From: Fructobacillus pseudoficulneus | GTDB lineage: Bacteria > Bacillota > Bacilli > Lactobacillales > Lactobacillaceae | Length of the DNA: 64,000 bases | Assembly: GCF_900108455.1 (NCBI RefSeq) | Contig: NZ_FNWS01000002.1 | Location: 62,001 to 126,000 of the forward strand | Direction: 5' to 3' | Shown here: positions 43,954 to 52,945 of the stretch, one piece after another | Position numbering within the stretch: the stretch's first letter is position 1 | How the letters are laid out: the number at the start of each line of letters is the position of its first letter | Made by a program: the position numbers and the translations under genes | Notes under the pieces: model-generated | The model's database searches: none | What the model saw: the letters and a program-made list of their open reading frames with translations, nothing else | What the model was told of the DNA's origin: nothing

Positions 43954-44643
43954 TTAAAAATCATCCAACTTGAAAGTTGGCACACTTGGTTGCTGACCCT
44001 TTGGACTAGCCTCATTTCCCTTAGCCTGGTAAACCACGCCCCGGCGCTTTTCCTTCGAAATTTGGACGGCTTGCGGCGAGGTCAGGTTATCCCGCTGCCA
44101 GTTCACTAAGATGGCTTCGATATAGCGAAGGCTACGAGCATTATTGGCAACCGCTTCTTGAATGGCTAAGGCCATCATGTTGGGGTCAAAGTGGTCTTGA
44201 TCAAACCACTGTGACACCGTCTGCATTTCCAAAGGTGATAGGTCTCGGCCAAATTCACCTTGAAGGATTCGAACCACTTCTCGGCGACTCTTTTCCCCGA
44301 CCGAAACAACCGTGGTTGCCGGTCGGACCCCCTTACCTTCTAACAACCGGTTATAAAGGGGCAAAAAGTCATAGCTTTCACCCTGCCGGCCCTGACCAGT
44401 AATCTGCATTAAGCCACGGTCTACCAAAGAGGTCAACCGTTCAATCACCGTCTTTTCCGTCACCTTCATAATCCGGGCCACCACGGCTGGATCTGCTTGG
44501 TCCCCTTGTTGCTGCAAGCGGTTAACCTCCAAAAAAAGGACGAGATCATCATTATCTAGACCAAGATCACGATAATGTATTAATAAATCATTTTCAATGC
44601 TTGTTTGCCCAGCTTGCAAAAAGTCTTGTAATCGTTGTTCCAT
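43954..44643 (-). CDS. dnaD: DNA replication protein DnaD
   Basis: Primosome loader used with DnaA/DnaB in Gram-positive initiation and restart. From ATG 44643 it has 229 residues: an N-terminal winged helix (about 15-105, with VVARIMKVTEKTVIERLTSL) and the C-terminal DnaD-like helical domain (about 125-200; SPLEMQTVSQWFDQDHFDPNMMALAIQEA with RYIEAIL). GGGGAG before the chosen ATG. In Bacillus it follows asnS, as here. Confidence 0.9.
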   Translation of the reverse strand: MEQRLQDFLQAGQTSIENDLLIHYRDLGLDNDDLVLFLEVNRLQQQGDQADPAVVARIMKVTEKTVIERLTSLVDRGLMQITGQGRQGESYDFLPLYNRLLEGKGVRPATTVVSVGEKSRREVVRILQGEFGRDLSPLEMQTVSQWFDQDHFDPNMMALAIQEAVANNARSLRYIEAILVNWQRDNLTSPQAVQISKEKRRGVVYQAKGNEASPKGQQPSVPTFKLDDF

Positions 44644-44668
44644 GATTTCTCCCCGCTGTCCTTCGTGC

Positions 44669-44698
44669 AAAAGCGCCCAAGTTCCCTTGGGCGCTTTT
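44669..44698. terminator. Terminator-like hairpin between asnS and dnaD
   Basis: A perfect 13-bp stem (44669-44681 with 44686-44698) and four-base loop. The T tract is longer on the plus strand, but the next minus-strand gene is dnaD, so it may act as an asnS terminator. Confidence 0.65.
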
Positions 44699-44711
44699 TA
44701 ATCATGTTTAC

Positions 44712-46022
44712 TTATGGACGCAAACGGTGCGTCATCCGTGGGAATGGAATGGCTTCACGAATGTGTTCTTCACCCGTGACAAAGGTCACCATCCGTTCCA
44801 AACCAAGGCCAAAGCCTGAGTGTGGCACAGAACCGTACTTACGCAAGTCCAAGTACCAACCATATTCCTCAAGGTCTAGTCCTTCTTCTTCCAAACGAGA
44901 CTTCAAGTAGTCATAATCGGTATCACGTTCTGAACCACCAATGATTTCACCATAACCCTCAGGAGCCAACAAATCAGCTGAAATAACAACATCATCACGA
45001 CTTGGGTGGCGCTTCATGTAAAAGGCCTTAATTGCCTTAGGGAAGTTGGTGATGAAGACCGGCTTTTCAAAGTGGTTAGCCAAGAATGTTTCTTCGGGTG
45101 AACCAAAATCGATACCCCATTCAACGTCAAAGTCGTTTTCTTGCAACAGCTTAATCGCATCATCGTAAGAAACACGAGGGAATGGCAATTTCGTGTATGA
45201 ACGAAGCAAGTCCTTATCACGACCCAACATGTCTAATTCTTGTTCGTTTCGTTCCAAAACTTTTTCAATCAAAAAGGCAATATAGCGTTCTTGCAATTCC
45301 AAAGATTCTTCTTGGTGCATGAAGGCCATTTCCGGCTCAATCATCCAGAATTCCGTCAAGTGACGGCGAGTCTTCGACTTTTCAGCTCGGAAAGCTGGTC
45401 CAAAGGTAAAGACCCGTGAAAAGGCCATGGCCCCTGCTTCAGCGTACAACTGTCCCGTCTGTGACAAGTAGGCGGATTGGCCAAAGTAATCTGTTTCAAA
45501 CAAGTCCGTTGTTCCTTCAGGAGCCGAACCAGTCAATAGTGGTGCATCCAACTTAATGAAGTTTTCCTTATTGAAAAATTCATAAGTAGCCGCAATCAAA
45601 GTATTACGAATCTTTAAGGTTGCAAAGGGCTTGATGTGACGCAAGTAGAGGTGGCGTTCATCAAACAAAAATTCCGTTCCGTGTTCCTTTGGCGTGATTG
45701 GATAATCATGGCTTTCACCAATTACTTCCAAGCCAGTCACGGAAATTTCAAAGCCAAATGAAGAGCGATCGTCGGCATGAATTTCACCAGTCACATACAA
45801 CGATGTTTCCTGCTTCAATTCCTTAGCTAAATCAAAGAGCTCTTCAGAAACCTCAGCTTTGGCAACAACTCCTTGGAAAAAGGCGGTACCATCACGCAAT
45901 TGCAAGAAAACCATCTTCCCTGAACCACGCTTTTGTCGTAACCAGGCACCAATTTTGACCGTTTGCCCAACATACTTAGGGGCATCAACAATTTGTATTG
46001 TTGGAATAGTTGTTTCACTCAT
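44712..46022 (-). CDS. asnS: Asparaginyl-tRNA synthetase
   Basis: Charges tRNA-Asn. From ATG 46022 it has 436 residues: OB-fold anticodon domain (about 10-110), then the class II catalytic domain with motif 1 [19 protein letters not shown] near 155-175, motif 2 [24 protein letters not shown] near 212-235, and motif 3 [10 protein letters not shown] near 400-410. Lacks the extra domain typical of bacterial AspRS. No T-box leader fits into the 69-base gap upstream. A TTG 15 bases earlier is an alternative start. Confidence 0.94.
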   Translation of the reverse strand: MSETTIPTIQIVDAPKYVGQTVKIGAWLRQKRGSGKMVFLQLRDGTAFFQGVVAKAEVSEELFDLAKELKQETSLYVTGEIHADDRSSFGFEISVTGLEVIGESHDYPITPKEHGTEFLFDERHLYLRHIKPFATLKIRNTLIAATYEFFNKENFIKLDAPLLTGSAPEGTTDLFETDYFGQSAYLSQTGQLYAEAGAMAFSRVFTFGPAFRAEKSKTRRHLTEFWMIEPEMAFMHQEESLELQERYIAFLIEKVLERNEQELDMLGRDKDLLRSYTKLPFPRVSYDDAIKLLQENDFDVEWGIDFGSPEETFLANHFEKPVFITNFPKAIKAFYMKRHPSRDDVVISADLLAPEGYGEIIGGSERDTDYDYLKSRLEEEGLDLEEYGWYLDLRKYGSVPHSGFGLGLERMVTFVTGEEHIREAIPFPRMTHRLRP

Positions 46023-46091
46023 AGATTTCTCGGGCAAGCTGCCCTACTCCTATCATTTTACTCAATCTTACTCTTCTAGTTTATCAGAAAA

Positions 46092-47285
46092 TCAAGCCTT
46101 TGTGACAAAGGACTGAATTCGCTTTAAGGCTTCATCCAATTCTGCTTGATTTTTAGCATAAGAAAGTCGTAAATAACCGGGCATCCCAAAGCCTTCACCG
46201 GCCGGAATTGAAACGTGAGCATCCTCCAATAGTGCCGTCGCAAATTCAACCGTATTGGCTAGGCCTAGGCGCTGAAGCACCTCGTCATCAACCTTAAAGA
46301 AGAGATAAAATGCGCCTTCGGGTTTCACCGGTACTGACAGGCCAGGAATGGCTTGTAAGTTGGCATAAGTGGCATTTAACCGCTCTTCGAACTTTTGACG
46401 CATCTGTTCAACTGGATCTTGACTGCCGGTCAAAGCAGTCAAAGCCGCATACTGACTGACTGCAGCCGGATTGGAGGTCATGTGACCCAGCAATTTGTTC
46501 ATTTGCGCAATCACTTGTTCATCAGCAATCACCCAGCCTAGGCGCCAACCAGTCATTGAGTATGATTTGGAAACCCCGTCAACGATAATTAATTTGGAGT
46601 CAGCCACTTGCTGCAAGGACATTGCTGAAGTAAATTCAGCCCCATTGTAGACAAGTTGACCATAAATTTCATCCGCAATAATGAAACTATCATGCTCTTT
46701 GGCCCAGTCCAGAATCGACTGAACTTCAGCCTTGGAATAAACTTGACCGGTCGGATTAGTTGGGTTGTTAAAGACAACCAATTTAACGGGCCCGTCAACC
46801 TGATCCAGGTCGGCCACCGTTAGCTTCATGTCAGCAGCTGCTGGTCGAACTGTGACTAATTTCCCCTCGGCCAAGCGAACTTGTTCGGCGTAAGAAACCC
46901 AATAGGGTTCTGCCATAACAACCTGGTCGCCCGGGTTTAAAATGCTTTGCATCAAGGCATACAGTGCCATCTTAGCACCAGTTGTGACCGTGACTTGATT
47001 TGGACTAATTACTTGTCCCGTTAATTCTTTGGTCCGGTCAACGATGGCTTGTCGTAGTGGCAAAATGCCACCAACAGGGGTATAAAAGGAAGTCTTTCCC
47101 GCTTCGATAGCAGCCTTAGCTCCAGCAGCGATTGCGTCAGGTGTGGCAAAATCGGGTTCACCAACACCAAGATTGATCACATCAATCCCATCTGCTGCCA
47201 TCTGTTTGGCTTTTTTGGAAGCTGCCAAAGTCGCCGAAGGATGCACGGCTAAAGCCCGCTTGGAAAAGTCACTTGCTTCTAACAT
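46092..47285 (-). CDS. aspB: Aspartate aminotransferase family enzyme
   Basis: A 397-residue class I PLP aminotransferase. Motifs: INLGVGEPDFATP near residue 36, NNPTNPTG near 172, ADEIYGQLVYNG near 198 and GVSKSYSMTGWRLGW near 232 (PLP-Lys). The N-terminus LSKRA--V-PS-T region is typical of the AspB (Bacillus) type. The gene lies just upstream of asnS, as in Bacillus, supporting a role in aspartate/asparagine supply. It follows the ypmB-like gene by 9 bases. Confidence 0.9.
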   Translation of the reverse strand: MLEASDFSKRALAVHPSATLAASKKAKQMAADGIDVINLGVGEPDFATPDAIAAGAKAAIEAGKTSFYTPVGGILPLRQAIVDRTKELTGQVISPNQVTVTTGAKMALYALMQSILNPGDQVVMAEPYWVSYAEQVRLAEGKLVTVRPAAADMKLTVADLDQVDGPVKLVVFNNPTNPTGQVYSKAEVQSILDWAKEHDSFIIADEIYGQLVYNGAEFTSAMSLQQVADSKLIIVDGVSKSYSMTGWRLGWVIADEQVIAQMNKLLGHMTSNPAAVSQYAALTALTGSQDPVEQMRQKFEERLNATYANLQAIPGLSVPVKPEGAFYLFFKVDDEVLQRLGLANTVEFATALLEDAHVSIPAGEGFGMPGYLRLSYAKNQAELDEALKRIQSFVTKA

Positions 47286-47294
47286 GATTTACCT

Positions 47295-47822
47295 CTATAT
47301 TCCGTTAATTGTGCGATAAACTGCTCCAGTACGATAGTCCATTGTCACGTAGTTCAAATGGCCATCTTGGTCCTCAAAACTGATTTCCCAGACCAAGGTC
47401 TTTTGGTAAATTGACAAATTGGCTGAGTAAATCTTTTTTAGTTGGTATTTACTTTTAATCTTATCCAGTAAGTCGGACTTTGAAATGCCGTTACCATAAT
47501 TAAAAGTCTGAACCGAGCCCTTTTTGCCCTGGATAATCGCTACCTTTTGCTGTCCTGAAGGTGTTTGCCCCAAGACTGCGTACGTAGCGCCGTCACGATA
47601 ATCAACCGTGAGATCATGCAAGTTGGTTAAATCAGTCTGCTGTTTAACAATCGTTTGCACATTCTTTTCAGCAGTAGCCATTGGCTTTAGGGCCAAGGTT
47701 GCATAGGCGTAAAGTGCCCCACCAATCAGCAAAACAACTAAAATCAACAGCATGAAAAACTTGACCCAAGAGAACCGTTTGGGCCGAGCCATTCTGATGC
47801 GTAAATTATCGTGGACTTCCAT
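47295..47822 (-). CDS. YpmB-like membrane-anchored protein (PepSY/DUF5590 type)
   Basis: A 175-residue protein with one N-terminal membrane anchor (about 21-42, FFMLLILVVLLIGGALYAYA) and an extracellular domain of about 130 residues ending near LNYVTMDYRTGAVYRTI. The location directly upstream of aspB-asnS-dnaD matches Bacillus ypmB. Its role is unknown; PepSY-like domains may bind or inhibit peptidases, which is not shown here. It has its own extended -10 promoter. Confidence 0.78.
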   Translation of the reverse strand: MEVHDNLRIRMARPKRFSWVKFFMLLILVVLLIGGALYAYATLALKPMATAEKNVQTIVKQQTDLTNLHDLTVDYRDGATYAVLGQTPSGQQKVAIIQGKKGSVQTFNYGNGISKSDLLDKIKSKYQLKKIYSANLSIYQKTLVWEISFEDQDGHLNYVTMDYRTGAVYRTINGI

Positions 47823-47858
47823 AGTAAGTAATTTCTCCGATTTATCATGTTATTACTT

Positions 47859-47867
47859 ATTATAGCA
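47859..47867 (-). promoter_or_regulatory. Extended -10 promoter of ypmB-aspB-asnS
   Basis: TGC-TATAAT on the minus strand (TATAAT at 47859-47864), just downstream of the lysine-operon terminator. Confidence 0.55.
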
Positions 47868-47873
47868 AAAAAG

Positions 47874-47909
47874 GCTAAGAGACGAGTTTGAAATCCACCG
47901 CCTCTCAGC
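47874..47909 (-). terminator. Terminator of the alr-lys operon
   Basis: An 11-bp stem including two G-U pairs (47874-47884 with 47899-47909), then TTTTTT on the minus strand. Confidence 0.7.
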
Positions 47910-47921
47910 TTTAATCAGGGT

Positions 47922-49127
47922 TTAGGCTAAGTTTTTTTGTTTCAAATCTTGAGCTCGTTGGCTATAAGCTTGTATGCGAGACATGGCTTCTGTCAAATCC
48001 TCGGTTGAAGCAGCATAAGAAATCCGAATATGTCCCTCACCACCAGCGCCAAAGACAGAGCCAGGAATGGTCCCAACATGGGCTTTTTCACCAAGTTCAT
48101 AGACAAAGGCATGGTCGTCTGCTGTGAAGAAGTCTGGAATCTTAGCAAAAACGTAAAAGGCACCGTTTGGAGTTGGTGCGGTAAAGCCGGCCTTTTTCAA
48201 GCCATCCATCACCAAGTCACGCCGCTTTTGATAGATGTCACGCATGGCAAATGGTGCATCTTTGGCCGTGGTAACGGCCGCCAAAGCGCCCGCCATCATT
48301 GGGCTTGGGGCGGTGGTCACCACACCGGAGTGGGCCAGGCCAATTTGCTTCATCAAGGCAGCTGGACCGGCAACAAAACCAAGCCGGTAACCGGTCAACG
48401 CATGTGACTTTGACAAACCAGTAATCAAAATTGTTTGTGCTGGCAAATAGCTTGTTAACGACCGGTGCTTGTTTTCGTAGCTTAATTCGGCATAAATTTC
48501 ATCCGAAAGCACCAAAACATCACTTTCTCCAATGGCAGCAGCCAATTTCTCAAGCTCTGCTGGCTCGTAAGTCACCCCAGTTGGGTTGCCAGGAAAGTTC
48601 AGAATCATCCCCTTAATTTCAGGATGGTCCTGCAAGGCCTGCTTGAACATCGCCGCCGTAAACTTATAAGTTGGAGCGGTGTTGACTTCCACCACTTTTA
48701 GCCCCAGCCGTAAGGCTTCGGCTTGGTACAGAGAAAAGGCCGGTGTTGGAATCAAAATGGTTTCACCCTGATTAAACAAAGACGAAAATGCATCATGAAT
48801 CGCTTCTGAAGCACCCACGGTAATTGAAATCTCACTTTCGGGATCATAGGCTGGTGCATCATAGCGTTCCTGCAGATATTTCGCTACGGCCTGACGCAAA
48901 GCTAAAGTTCCCTGAGAGGGTGCATAGTGGGAATCATCATGATCAATGGCTGCTTTAACCGCTTCTTTAACGGCAGTTGGTGCCGGCAAATCCGGTTCAC
49001 CAATCGTCAGTTTAATGATATCTGGAACTGATGATAATTTAACATCAATCTCTCGAATTGCTGCTGGCGGCACCGCCGCAAATAAATGATTATATTGTTC
49101 TTTCAGGCTCGCTTTTACCTCGACCAT
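47922..49127 (-). CDS. patA: Aminotransferase in the lysine operon (N-acetyl-LL-diaminopimelate aminotransferase candidate)
   Basis: A 401-residue class I aminotransferase, with LTIGEPDLPAP near residue 36, NFPGNPTGVTYEP near 173, LSDEIYAELSYEN near 203 and GLSKSHALTGYRLGF near 235 (PLP-Lys). As last gene of the alr-lysA-dapH-deacetylase-dapA-dapB-aminotransferase set it fills the missing N-acetyl-2-amino-6-oxopimelate transamination step, so the PatA assignment is supported by context. It is a distant relative of the tandem copies at 9-11.5 kb. GGAG before the ATG. A 74-base gap from dapB holds a T-run but no stable terminator. Confidence 0.85.
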   Translation of the reverse strand: MVEVKASLKEQYNHLFAAVPPAAIREIDVKLSSVPDIIKLTIGEPDLPAPTAVKEAVKAAIDHDDSHYAPSQGTLALRQAVAKYLQERYDAPAYDPESEISITVGASEAIHDAFSSLFNQGETILIPTPAFSLYQAEALRLGLKVVEVNTAPTYKFTAAMFKQALQDHPEIKGMILNFPGNPTGVTYEPAELEKLAAAIGESDVLVLSDEIYAELSYENKHRSLTSYLPAQTILITGLSKSHALTGYRLGFVAGPAALMKQIGLAHSGVVTTAPSPMMAGALAAVTTAKDAPFAMRDIYQKRRDLVMDGLKKAGFTAPTPNGAFYVFAKIPDFFTADDHAFVYELGEKAHVGTIPGSVFGAGGEGHIRISYAASTEDLTEAMSRIQAYSQRAQDLKQKNLA

Positions 49128-49201
49128 TGGCTAACTCCAATCTTTTATGAGAATTCACATAACTATTTTCCAATCAATTCTCCGTTAATATTAAAAAAAA
49201 A

Positions 49202-49972
49202 TTAGAGAACTTTGTCTAATCCTACAGCAAGTCCGGTGATTTTGTCAACATTTTTGATAGCTTCTCTAACACCAGTCATAAATGCCGAACGATTGTTGGT
49301 CGATTGCTTAATCGTTAAGGTTTCACCAGTAGAACCAAAGATAACCGTTTCTTCAGCCAAAATTCCCGGTAAGCGCATGGCATGAATTGGCACGCCCTGA
49401 CTTTGGTCGCCACGCGCCAGGGCATCACTTGCAGGAATGTCTGGCAAACTCTGACGCGCTTCAGCAATCAAAGCGGCCGTTGCCACGGCGGTTCCTGAAG
49501 GAGCATCCACCTTATCTTCATGATGTGCTTCAATGATTTCTGCTGCCGGCAAATAAGCTGCCGCTTCAGCCGCATATTTCATTAAGAGGACTGCCGTGAT
49601 TGAAAAGTTTGGCACGATTAACGCCGACTGGCCCTGTTCTTCGGCCAATTGACGCAACTGGTCAACTTCTGTTTCTTTGAGCCCAGAAGTCCCCATTACC
49701 AAGTCATAACCGTGGGTCAAGGCATACTTCCCATTGGCAAAGGCCACGTGGGGCTTGGTCACATCGACCCAGACATCCGCCTTTGTATTAATGCTTTCCA
49801 AAGTGGTGAAGATAGCTGCCAGTCCAGCTAAGCCGTGGCCGTCTTCTATTGCTGCAAGAGACCGGTGCGTGGTTAACATCCCCACCAGCGAAAAGTCAGC
49901 TTGCTTCTCGATCATGTCTTGAATGGCCAGCCCCATTTTCCCGTGGGCGCCTGCTAAAAAGATGGTTTTCAT
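49202..49972 (-). CDS. dapB: 4-hydroxy-tetrahydrodipicolinate reductase
   Basis: Second step of the DAP/lysine route, using NAD(P)H. The 256-residue protein starts with the Rossmann motif LAGAHGKMG (residues 5-13). Visible are VDVTKPH near 70, GTSGL near 95, VPNFSI near 119, the IIEAHHEDKVDAPSGTA signature near 148 and a terminal AVGLDKVL. It overlaps the dapA stop by four bases (ATGA), so they are coupled. Confidence 0.95.
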   Translation of the reverse strand: MKTIFLAGAHGKMGLAIQDMIEKQADFSLVGMLTTHRSLAAIEDGHGLAGLAAIFTTLESINTKADVWVDVTKPHVAFANGKYALTHGYDLVMGTSGLKETEVDQLRQLAEEQGQSALIVPNFSITAVLLMKYAAEAAAYLPAAEIIEAHHEDKVDAPSGTAVATAALIAEARQSLPDIPASDALARGDQSQGVPIHAMRLPGILAEETVIFGSTGETLTIKQSTNNRSAFMTGVREAIKNVDKITGLAVGLDKVL

Positions 49973-50853
49973 GCCACAACTCCTTGATGTCCTAAAACTG
50001 CCTTAATTTCCAACATTTGTGCCGAATTCAATGGCAACAATGGTAAACGAACCTGGTTTTCAATCAGGCCCTGGTCAGCCAAAATTGCCTTTACTGGACT
50101 TGGTGAAGGATGAGAGAACAACACGTTCATCCTTGGTGTCAAATAGCGCTGATAACGTCCTGCCAATTCGATATTGCCCTCATCTAGGGCTTGGTAAAGC
50201 CCCCGCATTTCGCGACTATAAAGGTGTGAGGCAACCGAAATCGTTCCAGCACAGCCAATCGCCTTGGCTGCTAATGTCTGGCTATCCTCACCGGTATAAA
50301 TGGCAAAGTCAGCCGGTGCTTGGTCGACTAGCTCAGCCAAATCATCAATCGAAGTGACCTGCTTGACCGCATTAATATTGGGGTGGTTGGCCAAGAACAG
50401 AACAGAATCATTGGTCAAGAAAACCGTTGACCGACCCGGAATGTTGTAAAGCATCAAGGGAACCTGACTGGCATTGGCAATCGCCGTAAAGTGGGCAATC
50501 ATCCCCGCCTGGTCCGGCTTATTGTAATAAGGCGTAACGGCCAGCAAACCAGTAACACCTTCAATCTGGCTCACCGTCTTGGCCAAAGCCACTGATTCAG
50601 CCGTATTATTCGTCCCAACGTTAGCAATCATTGGGCAACGGCCAGCCACATAGGCAGCAAAATGGCGGTACAAAGCCATCCGTTCCTCTTCTGTTAAGGT
50701 TGGTGACTCACCGGTGGTCCCACCGATAACAAAGCCTTCTGTCCCCTCAGCTAATAGCTTATCGGTTAAACGGTCCAAGGCCGGATAGTCAATCTGATCA
50801 TCACTGGTAAATGGTGTTATTAAGGCGGTAATTAAACTTGCTGGTGTTGTCAT
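49969..50853 (-). CDS. dapA: 4-hydroxy-tetrahydrodipicolinate synthase
   Basis: First committed step: condenses aspartate semialdehyde with pyruvate. The 294-residue protein has GGTTGESPTLTEEE near residue 43-56, YNIPGRS near 132 (catalytic Tyr), and the Schiff-base Lys in INAVKQVTS near 157. GEDSQTL near 185 follows. I use the second of two adjacent ATG codons, giving seven bases from AGGGG; the first (50856) is an alternative. In the middle of the lysine operon. Confidence 0.95.
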   Translation of the reverse strand: MTTPASLITALITPFTSDDQIDYPALDRLTDKLLAEGTEGFVIGGTTGESPTLTEEERMALYRHFAAYVAGRCPMIANVGTNNTAESVALAKTVSQIEGVTGLLAVTPYYNKPDQAGMIAHFTAIANASQVPLMLYNIPGRSTVFLTNDSVLFLANHPNINAVKQVTSIDDLAELVDQAPADFAIYTGEDSQTLAAKAIGCAGTISVASHLYSREMRGLYQALDEGNIELAGRYQRYLTPRMNVLFSHPSPSPVKAILADQGLIENQVRLPLLPLNSAQMLEIKAVLGHQGVVA

Positions 50854-50878
50854 CATCTTTCCCCTTTATTCTCAATTT

Positions 50879-52057
50879 TCACATCGCAACCGATTGGTTT
50901 TGCTGGTTCTCAGCCATCCGCCACTCAAGGTAGGCAATCATTGCTTTAACGCCGGCGTCTAAGGCACCCTCGTCTGGGTTAAGCCGGGCATCATGGAGGC
51001 TGTGGTCAGGATCACCAACCCCAAGCCAAAACATCGTTCCTGGAATTTTTTGCAACAAATAACCAAAGTCTTCCCCCGTCATCGCTGGCTCTGCTTCCGC
51101 AAAGTCGATATCCGGGTTTTCGGCCATAAAGTTGATGAAATCAGCGGTAATCGCCGGATCATTTTCAACAGGGTAATAGCCACCCTGTTCTAATTCCAAG
51201 TCCATCGTGACGCCGTAACTTAAAGCAATCCCATCAGAAATGGCCTGGACGCGTTCTTGCATCATCGTTAAGTCAACTTGGGTAAAGGCCCGAATCGTTC
51301 CTTCAAGCTGGGCCTCACCGGCAATAACATTGCCAATCGTGCCGGCATGGAAAGAACCAATCGTCACCACCCCACCATGGATGGGGTTGACGCTGCGTGA
51401 GACAACGCTTTGCACTTGGCTAACAAAGGCCGCTGCAGCGACCACAGCATCCTTGGCTTGGTGCGGATAAGCAGCATGGCCACCTTGACCACGCACAGTC
51501 AAATGAATCTCAGTCGTCCCGGCAAACAGAGTTCCTTGCAGGGTTGCGACCTGGCCACTTGGCAGGGCCGGCTGGTCGTGTAAGGCGTAAATTTCATCTG
51601 GCAAAAAGTCCCCAGACAAAGCGCCCGACTCGTAGAGCTGTTTGCCACCGGCATGTTCTTCTTCGGCCGGTTGAAAGACAAAGACCAGGTTATCGTTTGG
51701 TTGATGACTGGCAAAGTAGGCTAAAATTCCCAGTGCGACCGTCATATGAATATCATGGCCACAGGCGTGCATCTGGCCTGGGTGCGATGAAGCAAAGGGC
51801 AAACCAGTTTTTTCTTCAATTGGTAAGGCATCAATATCGGCCCGGTAACCAATTGTTTTTTTGGGATTTTTTCCCTTTAATCGGACAAGTAAAGCAGTTG
51901 GTAAAGCGGGCACTTCTCTCGTTTCTAAAAAGGAACAGCCCAAAGATTCAATCAGCTTCTTCAGATAGGCCTTGGTTTTGACTTCATGTAATGATAATTC
52001 CGGAATGGCGTGTAAATCACGTCTTACCTGCTGTAAATCAATTGTTTGTTCAACCAT
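50879..52057 (-). CDS. M20-family peptidase, N-acetyl-diaminopimelate deacetylase candidate
   Basis: A 392-residue M20 amidohydrolase. Metal-binding pattern: RADIDALPIEE near residue 72, MHACGHDIHM near 96 (metal ligands), the catalytic Glu in PAEEEHAGGK near 133 and the terminal His in GVGDPDHSLHDARLNPDE near 350. It matches amidohydrolases that deacetylate N-acetyl-LL-DAP and fills this step of the acetylase branch. Gap of 22 bases to dapA. The member's substrate is context-based inference. Confidence 0.88.
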   Translation of the reverse strand: MVEQTIDLQQVRRDLHAIPELSLHEVKTKAYLKKLIESLGCSFLETREVPALPTALLVRLKGKNPKKTIGYRADIDALPIEEKTGLPFASSHPGQMHACGHDIHMTVALGILAYFASHQPNDNLVFVFQPAEEEHAGGKQLYESGALSGDFLPDEIYALHDQPALPSGQVATLQGTLFAGTTEIHLTVRGQGGHAAYPHQAKDAVVAAAAFVSQVQSVVSRSVNPIHGGVVTIGSFHAGTIGNVIAGEAQLEGTIRAFTQVDLTMMQERVQAISDGIALSYGVTMDLELEQGGYYPVENDPAITADFINFMAENPDIDFAEAEPAMTGEDFGYLLQKIPGTMFWLGVGDPDHSLHDARLNPDEGALDAGVKAMIAYLEWRMAENQQNQSVAM

Positions 52058-52121
52058 TTCTGTGCCTCCTCAGCCGCTGAATTGCTCTTTGCTAGCGTGC
52101 TCTCAAACCGCTACTTTTTAC

Positions 52122-52835
52122 TTATAGGTCACGTAAAGCCGATACGAGGGCCGTTTTTTGTTCCGTCTGTGCATCAATTTCCTTAATCACACGGGCAGGC
52201 ACACCGGCAACAACCGTATGGGCTGGCACGTCTTGGGTGACAATCGCCCCTGCGGCCACAACCGCGCCCTCACCAACTTGAACACCCTCAATCACGACGG
52301 CATTGGCACCAACCAGGGCCCCATCACCGACGCGAACGGGTTCAGCGGAAGCGGGCTCAATCACACCGGCTAACACAGCGCCGGCCCCGATGTGGCAATT
52401 TGCCCCAACTTCAGCTCGGCCACCGAGAACGGCGCCCATATCAATCATCGAACCAGCCCCAATCTTAGCGCCAATATTGATAACAGCTCCCATCATCACC
52501 ACGGCTTGTTGACCAATTTCAACACGGTCACGAATCAAGGCCCCCGGCTCAATTCGAGCCTGCAAGCTTTGCGTGTCTAAGAGCGGTACACCAGAATTTC
52601 GAGCAATTAGTTCGACATGGTAGTCACTAATTTCACCTTCATGTGCATCCAAGACCGGCTGCAAATCCGTCATATCACCAAAGACGATTCCCGTCTTGTT
52701 TTCAATAAAGGCCTGGGCATCGGCTGGCCAAGTAATCGCCGCCAAATTAGTGCCGGCAATCGTCACCTTTGCTGGTGTTTTCTTTTTGGAAGTAGCTAGG
52801 TAGTTGATAATTGCCTCAGTGTCCATTTCAGTCAT
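52122..52835 (-). CDS. dapH: Tetrahydrodipicolinate N-acetyltransferase
   Basis: Acetylates tetrahydrodipicolinate at the start of the acetyl branch. The 237-residue protein has an N-terminal alpha domain, and from about residue 90 a left-handed beta-helix with hexapeptide repeats ([20 protein letters not shown] and [13 protein letters not shown]). It has the size of bacillar DapH/YkuQ; the acetyl form is favoured over succinyl DapD by length and context. AAGGA precedes the ATG. Confidence 0.92.
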   Translation of the reverse strand: MTEMDTEAIINYLATSKKKTPAKVTIAGTNLAAITWPADAQAFIENKTGIVFGDMTDLQPVLDAHEGEISDYHVELIARNSGVPLLDTQSLQARIEPGALIRDRVEIGQQAVVMMGAVINIGAKIGAGSMIDMGAVLGGRAEVGANCHIGAGAVLAGVIEPASAEPVRVGDGALVGANAVVIEGVQVGEGAVVAAGAIVTQDVPAHTVVAGVPARVIKEIDAQTEQKTALVSALRDL

Positions 52836-52945
52836 GTTTTTTCCTTTTCGTTCGATTGATTACTTACGTTCTATTAATTTTGCTGTACTGAATTGATTTG
52901 CTTCTTTACCCGCCGGACTATGCCAGCACGGCCGTGAATCACAAA

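Noticed and set aside
44712-46091. Possible T-box riboswitch before asnS
   Set aside because: Only 69 bases lie between aspB and the asnS start; no AGGGTGGNACCGCG-like T-box or long stem I could be found.
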